Shown here: in pieces, positions 1 to 5,452 of the stretch | How positions within the stretch are numbered: position 1 is the first letter of the stretch | Layout of the letters: every line of letters begins with the position of its first letter | NCBI GenBank assembly: GCA_938046755.1 | Contig: CALIXC010000054.1 | Location: 1 to 5,568, forward strand | Source: an uncultured Lautropia sp. | Lineage (GTDB): Bacteria > Pseudomonadota > Gammaproteobacteria > Burkholderiales > Burkholderiaceae_E | DNA: 5,568 bases | Direction: 5' to 3' | Notes under the pieces: model-generated | Databases searched by the model: none | The model's input: only the letters and a program-made list of their open reading frames with translations | What the model was told of the DNA's origin: nothing | Program-made: the position numbers and the translations under genes

Positions 1-669
1 GACCTCGGCCGCCAGCGGCACCTGCTGCTCCAGCACGCAGACCGGCGCCCGGCCGGAAGCAGCTGCCGTGAAGCGCTCGAAGGCGTCACGCGCTGCCTGA
101 CGTGTGGCCACGCGGGCCTGGCCCTTGCCGTCATAGCCCAGCCGCGCCACCTTCAGGATGGCCGGGAACAGCGTGTCGGGCACGCCATCAACGTCTTCAA
201 GGGTCTCGATGACCCGGTACGGGGCCACCGGCACGCCGGCCCCCGTGAAGAAGGCCTTCTCGGCCACCCGGTCCTGGGCCACGGCCACCGAGGCGCCGGT
301 GGGCGCGACCCGGGTGAGCATGGCCAGCCGCTCCAGCGCGGCCGCCGGGACGTTCTCGAATTCGGTGGTGACGGCGTCGCAGAGCGTGCCCAGCTCCACC
401 AGCGCGGCCTCGTCCAGGTAGTCGGCGCGGATGTGATGGTCGGCCACCCGGGCGGCAATGCCGTCGGCATCGGGGTCCAGCACGCAGACGCGATAGCCCA
501 GCCGCTGGGCGGCCTGGCAGAACATCCGGCCCAGCTGGCCGCCGCCCAGCACACCCAGCCAGCTACCCGGGGGCAACGGCTTCCAGTCAAGCGGCGCCGG
601 TGCAGGGATCGGCTCATTGAACGCGAGCTTCGCGGGCCGGCCGTGGCGGCGCGGAGGGGTGTCGGTCAT
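1..669 (-). CDS. purK: PurK, N5-carboxyaminoimidazole ribonucleotide synthetase (3' end beyond window)
   Basis: PurK uses ATP and bicarbonate to convert AIR to N5-CAIR in cytosolic de novo purine synthesis, and PurE takes the product. Exactly 223 codons are visible; the C-terminal part lies past the left edge. After a proline-rich N-terminal extension of about 35 residues comes the nucleotide-fold start GVLGGGQLGRMFCQAAQRLG (residues 39-58), then TTEFENVP, then RVAEKAFFTGAGVPVAPY at the beginning of the ATP-grasp region, the glycine-rich loop LKVARLGYDGKGQARV, and VLEQQVPLAAEV at the edge. All are PurK hallmarks. The ATG at 669 overlaps the purE stop codon as ATGA and has GGAG (678-681) 8 bases upstream, which supports this start and translational coupling. 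Compared with E. coli PurK, which begins almost directly at the GxGQLGRM motif, the N-terminus is long; a shorter extension is usual in Burkholderiales. The family assignment is firm. Confidence 0.96.
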   Translation of the reverse strand, partial: MTDTPPRRHGRPAKLAFNEPIPAPAPLDWKPLPPGSWLGVLGGGQLGRMFCQAAQRLGYRVCVLDPDADGIAARVADHHIRADYLDEAALVELGTLCDAVTTEFENVPAAALERLAMLTRVAPTGASVAVAQDRVAEKAFFTGAGVPVAPYRVIETLEDVDGVPDTLFPAILKVARLGYDGKGQARVATRQAARDAFERFTAAASGRAPVCVLEQQVPLAAEV

Positions 670-1196
670 CGCGGCAGCTCCATCTGGCGGGCGGCCTTGG
701 TCTGGCTGCGACGATAGGCATTCAGCGCCGTGGCAAGATCCGGATCCGACAGGGCCAGCTGCGCCACGGCAAACAACGCGGCATTCACCGCCCCGGACTC
801 GCCGATGGCGAAGGTGGCCACCGGAATGCCCCGCGGCATCTGCACGATGGACAGCAGCGAATCCTGCCCGTGCAGGTGACGGCTAGGTACCGGCACACCC
901 AGCACCGGGACCGTGGTCTTGGCCGCCAGCATACCCGGCAGATGGGCCGCGCCCCCTGCCCCGGCGATGATGGTCTGCAGGCCGCGTCCGGCAGCTTCCT
1001 CGGCATAGGTGAACATGTCGTCGGGCATGCGGTGCGCCGACACCACCCGGGCCTCGTGCGGCACGCCAAACTGCTTGAGCACATGCACGGCGTGCTGCAT
1101 CACATCCCAGTCGGAACTGCTGCCCATCACCACGCCCACCACGGGCGGCATGCCGGTGAGGGTCTGCGTGACCTGCCTCTGAGTGTTCGGATTCAT
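666..1196 (-). CDS. purE: PurE, N5-carboxyaminoimidazole ribonucleotide mutase (class I)
   Basis: PurE moves the carboxylate of N5-CAIR to C4 to give CAIR, between PurK and PurC in purine synthesis; family members are cytosolic homo-octamers. The 176-residue product is close to the usual 160-170. Visible signatures are VVMGSSSDWDVM (residues 22-33, substrate phosphate and ribose binding), VVSAHRMPDDM (51-61, with H55 matching the catalytic His45 of E. coli), IIAGAGGAAHLPGM (76-89), PVLGVPVPSRHLHGQDSLLS (97-116) and IVQMPRGIPVATFAIG (117-132). A separate PurK is encoded next door, which fits the bacterial class I mutase rather than the class II AIR carboxylase. The start at 1196 is chosen because GGGGAGA (1199-1205) lies just upstream; the in-frame ATG at codon 16 would give a more typical length but has no comparable site. 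The gene begins 12 bases after purC stops and overlaps purK by 4 bases. Confidence 0.97.
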   Translation of the reverse strand: MNPNTQRQVTQTLTGMPPVVGVVMGSSSDWDVMQHAVHVLKQFGVPHEARVVSAHRMPDDMFTYAEEAAGRGLQTIIAGAGGAAHLPGMLAAKTTVPVLGVPVPSRHLHGQDSLLSIVQMPRGIPVATFAIGESGAVNAALFAVAQLALSDPDLATALNAYRRSQTKAARQMELPR

Positions 1197-1198
1197 GG

Positions 1199-1205
1199 TC
1201 TCCCC
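1199..1205 (-). promoter_or_regulatory. Ribosome binding site of purE
   Basis: The minus strand reads GGGGAGA followed by two bases and the purE ATG, lying wholly within the 12-base purC-purE gap. The spacing is short but acceptable. It favours the ATG at 1196 over the internal ATG 15 codons later. Confidence 0.6.
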
Positions 1206-1208
1206 GGC

Positions 1209-2099
1209 TTACAGCGACTGGCCGGTCAGCCGCTCATAGGCCTCGCGGTAGCGGTTGCTGGTGGCCTCGATGACGGCCAGCGGCAGCGGCGGCGGCGGTG
1301 CCTGGCGGTTCCAGGTCTTGATGGTGTCCAGGTAGTCGCGCACGAACTGCTTGTCGAAACTGGGCGGCGAGATGCCGGGACGGTACTGGTCCATGGGCCA
1401 GAAGCGGGAGGAGTCCGGTGTGAGGATCTCGTCCATCAGCACCAGCCTGCCCTCTTCATCCAGACCGAACTCGAATTTGGTGTCGGCAATGATGATGCCG
1501 CGCGTGGCCGCGTACTCGCTGGCCTCGCGGTACAGCGTCAGGCTGGTGGCCCGGATCTGCTCGGCCAGGTCAGCACCCACGCGGGCCACCATCTCGTCGA
1601 ACGAGATGTTCTCGTCGTGCTGCCCCAGCTCGGCCTTGGCGGCCGGCGTGAAGATCGGCGCATCGAGCCGTTCGGCCTGGGCGATGCCTGGCGGCAGCGC
1701 AATGCCCGAGACGCTGCCCTCGGCCAGATATTCCTTGTAGCCCGAGCCGACCAGGTAGCCGCGCACCACGGCTTCCACCAGGATGGGCTTCAGGCGCTTG
1801 ACCAGCATCGAACGGCCCTGCACCAGCGGAATCTCGTCGGGTTGCACCACCGATTCGGGCGCCTCGCCCGTGAGGTGGTTGGGCACCACGTGCTTGAGCT
1901 TGTCGAACCAGAACAGCGCCAGCGTGTTCAGTACCCGGCCCTTGTCGGGGATCGGCTCGGCCATGATCACGTCGAAAGCTGAGAGCCGGTCGGAAGTCAC
2001 CATCAGCAGGCGATCCTCGCCCACCACATAGTTGTCGCGCACCTTGCCACTGCCCAGAAGCGGCAGCGAATGCAGGCGCAGGGACGGCGCAGAACTCAT
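1209..2099 (-). CDS. purC: PurC, phosphoribosylaminoimidazole-succinocarboxamide synthase (SAICAR synthetase)
   Basis: PurC joins aspartate to CAIR using ATP to form SAICAR, the step directly after PurE. The product has 296 residues, matching the longer class of SAICAR synthetases found in Betaproteobacteria and yeast rather than the roughly 237-residue E. coli form. Motifs in order: GSGKVRDNYVV near residues 16-26 (ATP-binding loop), VTSDRLSAFDVIM, PNHLTGEAPESV, VEAVVRGYLVGSGYKEY (substrate binding), IIIADTKFEFG, LMDEILTPDSSRFWP (metal and ATP site) and SFDKQFVRDYL. The reading frame stays open 60 codons further upstream to 2279, but that stretch shows no family similarity. The ATG at 2099 has a strong AAGGAG (2109-2114) 9 bases upstream, which fixes the start. 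It is the first gene of the purC-purE-purK unit and is probably transcribed from the intergenic region shared with the divergent DUF481 gene. Confidence 0.98.
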   Translation of the reverse strand: MSSAPSLRLHSLPLLGSGKVRDNYVVGEDRLLMVTSDRLSAFDVIMAEPIPDKGRVLNTLALFWFDKLKHVVPNHLTGEAPESVVQPDEIPLVQGRSMLVKRLKPILVEAVVRGYLVGSGYKEYLAEGSVSGIALPPGIAQAERLDAPIFTPAAKAELGQHDENISFDEMVARVGADLAEQIRATSLTLYREASEYAATRGIIIADTKFEFGLDEEGRLVLMDEILTPDSSRFWPMDQYRPGISPPSFDKQFVRDYLDTIKTWNRQAPPPPLPLAVIEATSNRYREAYERLTGQSL

Positions 2100-2108
2100 G
2101 AAACGAAA

Positions 2109-2114
2109 CTCCTT
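2109..2114 (-). promoter_or_regulatory. Ribosome binding site of purC
   Basis: AAGGAG on the minus strand, 9 bases before the ATG at 2099. It is a near-consensus Shine-Dalgarno sequence and decides the purC start against the longer open frame reaching 2279. Confidence 0.85.
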
Positions 2115-2181
2115 CGGGCGGATGGAAAGGCGACCCGCGCCACGGTGAAAAGGGCAGGACGGACAAGACGGGCCCACGCCT

Positions 2182-2200
2182 GCCCGCAGCCTCTGCGGGC
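2182..2200 (-). other. Perfect hairpin in the purC 5' leader
   Basis: GCCCGCAG (2182-2189) and CTGCGGGC (2193-2200) form a perfect 8-bp stem closed by a 3-base loop. It lies 68 bases before the purC ribosome binding site and upstream of every plausible DUF481 start, so it would sit in the purC leader RNA. No run of T follows on either strand, so it is not a standard intrinsic terminator. It could stabilise the leader, be a protein-binding inverted repeat, or have no role. No known riboswitch consensus was recognised. Confidence 0.5.
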
Positions 2201-2220
2201 CCCGGAACCGACAGCTTCGA

Positions 2221-2229
2221 AGAATAACA
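2221..2229 (-). promoter_or_regulatory. Possible extended -10 promoter for the purCEK operon
   Basis: The minus strand reads TGTTATTCT, which fits an extended -10 (TGn followed by TATTCT, 4 of 6 matches to TATAAT). A hexamer at the right distance upstream (TACTGT) is a poor -35. If used, transcription would begin near 2214 and give a leader of about 115 bases containing the hairpin at 2182-2200. No PurR-like operator was recognised. This is a weak inference from pattern alone. Confidence 0.25.
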
Positions 2230-2401
2230 GCCTGCGATCCGGTACAGTAGCCCATTGACTGAAATGATCCCTGATCCAACCCGAAATATCTGCCTTCCCA
2301 TGAGCTTCGACACCGATCCCTTCGCTTCCCACCAGCACGACGGAACCGACATCACCGCTCCAATCGCAGCCAGAGCGATATCCCCCGCCTGCGCGAACCT
2401 C

Positions 2402-3220
2402 ATGCCGATCACGTGCGAAGATGCACGCTTGGCCCCCCTGAGCCCCTCGCCGCGCAGGCGATCCCTGCCCTTCACCTGTGGCCTCGCGGCCCTACTGCTT
2501 CTGCCCGGCCTGGCCCAGGCACAGATCAAGACCCAACCCGATGGCCGCTGGCGCCAGATCCTGGGTGCCGGCGCCTCGTTCGCCTCGGGCAACAGCAACC
2601 TTAACAGCTTCCACCTACACTACGACCTGGCCCGCCAGACCCACCACCACACCGTGGCGCTGCGCGCCCAGGCGCTCTACAACACCAGCAATCACCAGAC
2701 CAGCGCCCACAACAACACCCTGGAATTCAACGGCAAGCGCAACCTGGACGAGCGTCACTACGTCTTCGCCAACGCCAGCTGGTTCCGCGACCGCATCGCC
2801 AACCTGAAGCACCGGCTGGCCGCCGCCTTCGGCCGGGGCTACCAGGTCACCACCACTCCCAACGACGACTGGAGCGTGTTCGCCGGCCTGGGCTATTCGG
2901 AAGACCGCTACACGGTGCCGACCGTCGTGGCTGACCAGCTGCGCGTCCGCTACGGCCGCACCGAACTCACGCTGGGTACCGAGTCGCACCACCAGCTCAC
3001 CGACACCACCACCGCCCATCAGCGCCTGATGTTCTACCCTGCGCTCAACCGCAATCACGACCGGCGCGCCGAGCTGCAGGCCGACCTGAGCGTGTCCATC
3101 ACCCGCCAGCTGGCGCTGACCGCAGCGGCCGAGCTGCGCTACAACAGCGACCCCGGCATCAACATCTACAAGATGGACCGGCGCTTCATCACAGGCGTGA
3201 GCTGGAAGCTCATCGATTGA
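2402..3220 (+). CDS. DUF481 family protein, exported, predicted outer-membrane beta-barrel (YdiY-like)
   Basis: This is a DUF481 protein, a family of predicted outer-membrane beta-barrels whose transport or structural role is not established. From the ATG at 2402 it has 272 residues. A signal peptide is clear: RRR at 18-20, the hydrophobic stretch GLAALLLLPGLAQA (27-40) and likely cleavage after AQA, leaving a mature chain of about 232 residues. Family features include LGAGASFASGNSN, ASWFRDRIANL, WSVFAGLGYSEDRY, TELTLGTESHHQLTDTTTAH, QRLMFYPALN, LRYNSDPGINIYKMDRRF and the terminal TGVSWKLID, with alternating polar and hydrophobic residues typical of beta strands. The mature part is rich in His, including a THHHT run. 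The start is uncertain: the frame is open from TTG 2255 with other starts at ATG 2264, ATG 2300 and TTG 2429, and none has a clear ribosome binding site. 2402 was chosen for signal-peptide length and because codon use upstream looks non-coding. Confidence 0.88.
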   Translation: MPITCEDARLAPLSPSPRRRSLPFTCGLAALLLLPGLAQAQIKTQPDGRWRQILGAGASFASGNSNLNSFHLHYDLARQTHHHTVALRAQALYNTSNHQTSAHNNTLEFNGKRNLDERHYVFANASWFRDRIANLKHRLAAAFGRGYQVTTTPNDDWSVFAGLGYSEDRYTVPTVVADQLRVRYGRTELTLGTESHHQLTDTTTAHQRLMFYPALNRNHDRRAELQADLSVSITRQLALTAAAELRYNSDPGINIYKMDRRFITGVSWKLID

Positions 3221-3232
3221 GGCACGCCCGCC

Positions 3233-3247
3233 GCCCGTAGCACGGGC
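3233..3247 (+). terminator. Weak terminator-like hairpin after the DUF481 gene
   Basis: GCCCGT (3233-3238) and ACGGGC (3242-3247) form a perfect 6-bp GC-rich stem with a 3-base loop, starting 13 bases after the DUF481 stop. No T-run follows, so it may be a weak or factor-aided terminator, or chance in GC-rich DNA. Confidence 0.25.
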
Positions 3248-3362
3248 CCCACACCTCACCCCACCCGGCAGCCGGCACCGGCCATTCAAGGCCACACCCC
3301 TCAAGGGTCGCGCGGGCGATGCGCACAATCCGAGGCATCTGCCACCAGGGTTGCATCCGCTC

Positions 3363-4994
3363 ATGGCCACACTCTCGCCCAGCCTCAACGCCATCCGCCA
3401 GGACACGGGTCTCTACCGGGAACTGGACGTGCTCGAACGCCTGCAGGAGTCGCTGCCGGCAGGCTACGACATCTTTCACAGCGTGGCCTGGCATTCGGTG
3501 GAGAACGGCCAGGACCGCCACGGTGAGATCGACATCGTGGTGCTAGGCCCCACCGGCCACCTGCTGTTGATGGAGATCAAGTCTGGCGGCGTGCAGCTGC
3601 GCGACGGCGAACTCTTCAAGCTCTACAGCAGCCGCGAGCACGACGTACGCCGCCAGCTGGCCGTACAGCGCGCCGCCCTGCTGCACCGGCTGAAGGAGGC
3701 CGGCCTGCATGCCTTCGTGAGCCACTGCCTGGTGCTGCCCGACTACCGGCTGGAAGCCGGCGACATCGTGGCGCTGTCGCGCGACCGCATCATCGACGCG
3801 ACCGACTTCCCCTTTCTGGGCAGCCGTGTGCAGGAACTGATGCGCCATGGCGACTCGCAAAGTGATATCGAGTCGCTGCGTCGCTTCCTGTCCAACGAAT
3901 TCCAGGTCTCGGTGGACCTCTCGGCCCTGGACCAGCAACTGCAGCGCACCACCCAGCGCCTGGCCGAGGGGCTGGCCACCTGGGTACCGCGCATCCAGGC
4001 CCCCAATGGTCTGATCCGCATCCAGGCCACCGCCGGCTCGGGCAAGACCCAGCTGGCGCTGCGCCTGCTCAACGACTCCGTCACCCAGGGCGGCCGGGCG
4101 CTGTACGTGTGCTTCAACCGCTCGCTGGCCGACCACATCAGCCGGCTGGCCCCGCCCGTGGCGGATGTGACCAGCTATTCCGAGCTGTGCGTGACCTACT
4201 ACCGGCGAAACTACGGCGAGCCCGATTTCGCCGCCCCGGACAACTTCGACCTGCTGGCACGCGTCTACTGCGAATCGGCCGAGGAATGGAAACCCACCTA
4301 CGATCTGATCGTCATCGACGAGGGCCAGGACTTCCAGCCCGCCTGGGTCGAGAGCCTGCTGCCGCAGCTGAAGGCCTCCGGACGGCTCTACCTGCTGGAA
4401 GACGACGCGCAGCGCCTGTATGACCGCGCCCGCTTCGATCTGGCCGATGCCGTGACGCTCACCTGCAACGACAATTTCCGCAGCCCGCGCATGGTCTGCG
4501 AGGTGATCAACGCCCTGCACCTGTCCGACCAGGCCATCACCCCGCGCAGCCCCTACGCCGGCGAGCTGCCGTCATTCCGCGTCTACGAGAACGAGAAAGG
4601 CCTCGTGCGCGAGACGGCCGAGGCCGTGCGCAACCTGCTGCACCGTGGCCTCGCCATGAAGGACATCGTGGTGCTGAGCGGCCGCGACCGCTTTGCGTCC
4701 ACCATCCTGAACACCCGCTGGCTGGGCCCCTTCGAGACGCGCCGCTTCAGTGGCGACTACACCCCCGACGGCGACCCGATCTGGACCCACGGCGACGTGC
4801 TGGTCGAGACCATCCACCGCTTCAAGGGCCGCAGCGCCGCCGGCGTGGTGATCACCGAGCTGGACTTCGAAACGCTGACCGAACGCGAGCGCCGCGCCCT
4901 CTTCGTGGGCATGACCCGCTCGAACCTGGCCGTGGAACTGGTGCTGTCGCCAGCCGCCGAAAGCTGCCTGGCCATGCAGCTGGCTGCGTCCTGA
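3363..4994 (+). CDS. NERD nuclease-domain / superfamily 1 helicase (UvrD/DUF2075-like) fusion protein
   Basis: A 543-residue predicted cytosolic enzyme. Residues 1 to about 180 form a NERD (nuclease-related, PD-(D/E)xK-like) domain: E20 in LYRELDVLERL, D57 in GEIDIVVLG, E71 and K73 in LLLMEIKSG, and a Gln-containing helix (RRQLAVQ, 97-103). Residues about 205-530 are a compact SF1 helicase core: motif I ATAGSGKTQ (222-230), Ia-like VCFNRSLADHI (249-259), TSYSELC (270-276), motif II YDLIVIDEGQDF (313-324), motif III EDDAQRLYDR (346-355), motif IV CNDNFRSP (368-375), motif V ETIHRFKGRS (482-491) and motif VI LFVGMTRS (513-520). Both nuclease and ATPase residues look intact. The ATG at 3363 has AGGG (3347-3350) 12 bases upstream; an in-frame TTG at 3351 abuts that site and is less likely. 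Family proteins of this design are mostly uncharacterised; DNA or RNA processing, repair or anti-phage roles are possible but unproven. The gene stands alone, with codon use like its neighbours. Confidence 0.92.
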   Translation: MATLSPSLNAIRQDTGLYRELDVLERLQESLPAGYDIFHSVAWHSVENGQDRHGEIDIVVLGPTGHLLLMEIKSGGVQLRDGELFKLYSSREHDVRRQLAVQRAALLHRLKEAGLHAFVSHCLVLPDYRLEAGDIVALSRDRIIDATDFPFLGSRVQELMRHGDSQSDIESLRRFLSNEFQVSVDLSALDQQLQRTTQRLAEGLATWVPRIQAPNGLIRIQATAGSGKTQLALRLLNDSVTQGGRALYVCFNRSLADHISRLAPPVADVTSYSELCVTYYRRNYGEPDFAAPDNFDLLARVYCESAEEWKPTYDLIVIDEGQDFQPAWVESLLPQLKASGRLYLLEDDAQRLYDRARFDLADAVTLTCNDNFRSPRMVCEVINALHLSDQAITPRSPYAGELPSFRVYENEKGLVRETAEAVRNLLHRGLAMKDIVVLSGRDRFASTILNTRWLGPFETRRFSGDYTPDGDPIWTHGDVLVETIHRFKGRSAAGVVITELDFETLTERERRALFVGMTRSNLAVELVLSPAAESCLAMQLAAS

Positions 4995-5000
4995 CCGACT

Positions 5001-5020
5001 CTTCCAGCGCTTGCTGGAGG
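5001..5020. terminator. Hairpin between convergent genes, possible bidirectional terminator
   Basis: TCCAGC (5003-5008) and GCTGGA (5013-5018) pair around a GCTT loop, and the stem extends by one wobble and one C-G pair to 5001 and 5020. It begins 7 bases after the NERD-helicase stop and lies before the end of the convergent MOSC gene. Neither strand has a T-run after it, so terminator function is only inferred from position. Confidence 0.35.
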
Positions 5021-5084
5021 CCCTCATCGTCCGGTAGCCGGGCCTTGTGCAGTCTGCCCGATCCGGGGCCAGAGACGATAGCTT

Positions 5085-5450
5085 TCAGCGATTGTCCCGC
5101 AACCAGGCTGCCCGGGACGCGAACCGCTGCCTGATCACCTGCGCCAGCCCGGGCAGCTCGGAAGCGGCCTGCAATCGCGCCGGATCGGGGCGATGCTCCC
5201 GCTGCAACGCCAGCAGATCCGCCAATGACATGGTGGCATTCGGCCGCTCGACCAGCACGACCTCATCCCCTTCCCGCACGCACCCCGGCTCCAGGACACG
5301 ATAGAGCCATCCGGTCAGCCCGTGCTCGTGGATGAACTTGGCCAGCCCGCTCACCTCGAAACGGTGATCGATCCGCCAGCAGACCGTGCGCGGCTGCGTG
5401 ATCTGCAAAAGGCAGCTCCCCAGCCGCACCACATCCCCCACAAAGACATC
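5085..5450 (-). pseudogene. MOSC domain protein, YiiM-like, C-terminal part only (5' half missing)
   Basis: The product matches the second half of YiiM-type MOSC proteins, which bind molybdenum cofactor and act in detoxifying reductase chemistry. Visible are DVFVGDVVRLGSCLLQITQ, then PRTVCWRIDHRF with the conserved MOSC cysteine (TGC at 5379-5381), GLAKFIHEHGLTGWLYRVLE, PGCVREGDEVVLVERP, and a C-terminal helical part (SLADLLALQREH to the end at AAWLRDNR) like the 3-alpha domain of YiiM. E. coli YiiM has about 224 residues; only about 122 codons of homology remain. The frame closes upstream at a TAG at 5472-5474, and residues before DVF no longer resemble the expected GENL-type segment. A GTG at 5441 could serve as a start but would give half a domain. 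Homology stops where ribosomal protein L5 sequence begins, so the gene is broken at a join rather than naturally short. The intact gene's symbol cannot be assigned safely. Confidence 0.8.
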
Positions 5451-5452
5451 CT
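5442..5452. other. Chimeric junction between MOSC and rplE fragments
   Basis: On the minus strand AGGATG ends the L5 homology (R-M) while the overlapping GATGTC starts the MOSC homology (D-V). A few bases fit both genes, so the exact break cannot be placed better than about 5442-5452. No inverted repeat, target duplication or transposase is visible beside it. Best read as a chimeric join near the end of a contig. Confidence 0.7.

Larger units (their letters stand above)
2100..2401. other. Divergent intergenic region between purC and the DUF481 gene
   Basis: About 300 bases separate the purC start from the chosen DUF481 start. The stretch holds the purC ribosome binding site, the leader hairpin and the candidate purC promoter. 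The right part (2300-2401) is open in the DUF481 frame, but its codons include AGA, ATA, GGA, CCA and several GCT, unlike the G/C-ending codons of the neighbouring genes, so it looks mostly non-coding. The sequence TGATCC occurs twice 7 bases apart (2265-2270, 2272-2277). TTGACT at 2255-2260 resembles a plus-strand -35, but no -10 stands at the proper distance, so no DUF481 promoter is called. Confidence 0.6.

Noticed and set aside
870..1982. 370-codon open frame on the plus strand opposite purE and purC
   Set aside because: It lies wholly antisense to two well-supported genes. Its product is low-complexity, rich in His, Gly, Arg and Val as expected from the complement of GC-rich coding DNA, and matches no family I recognise.
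2265..2277. Direct repeat TGATCC-C-TGATCC in the divergent intergenic region
   Set aside because: Only six bases repeated twice, with no third spaced copy or matching regulator consensus; too short to separate from chance.
1570..2598. 342-codon minus-strand frame crossing purC, the intergenic region and the DUF481 start
   Set aside because: It overlaps purC in another frame on the same strand, has no family motif and is explained by the scarcity of stops in GC-rich DNA.
3301..3329. Possible promoter before the NERD-helicase gene (TCAAGG, 17 bases, CACAAT)
   Set aside because: The spacing fits, but both hexamers match the sigma-70 consensus poorly, so it is not listed.
2615..3406. 263-codon open frame on the minus strand opposite the DUF481 gene
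   Set aside because: Antisense to a recognisable exported protein, valine- and glycine-rich with no motif; judged a shadow.
3543..4520. 325-codon open frame on the minus strand opposite the NERD-helicase gene
   Set aside because: It is the shadow of a gene with clear catalytic motifs; its Gln, Gly, Ala, Val and His-rich composition is typical of a complement frame in GC-rich DNA.
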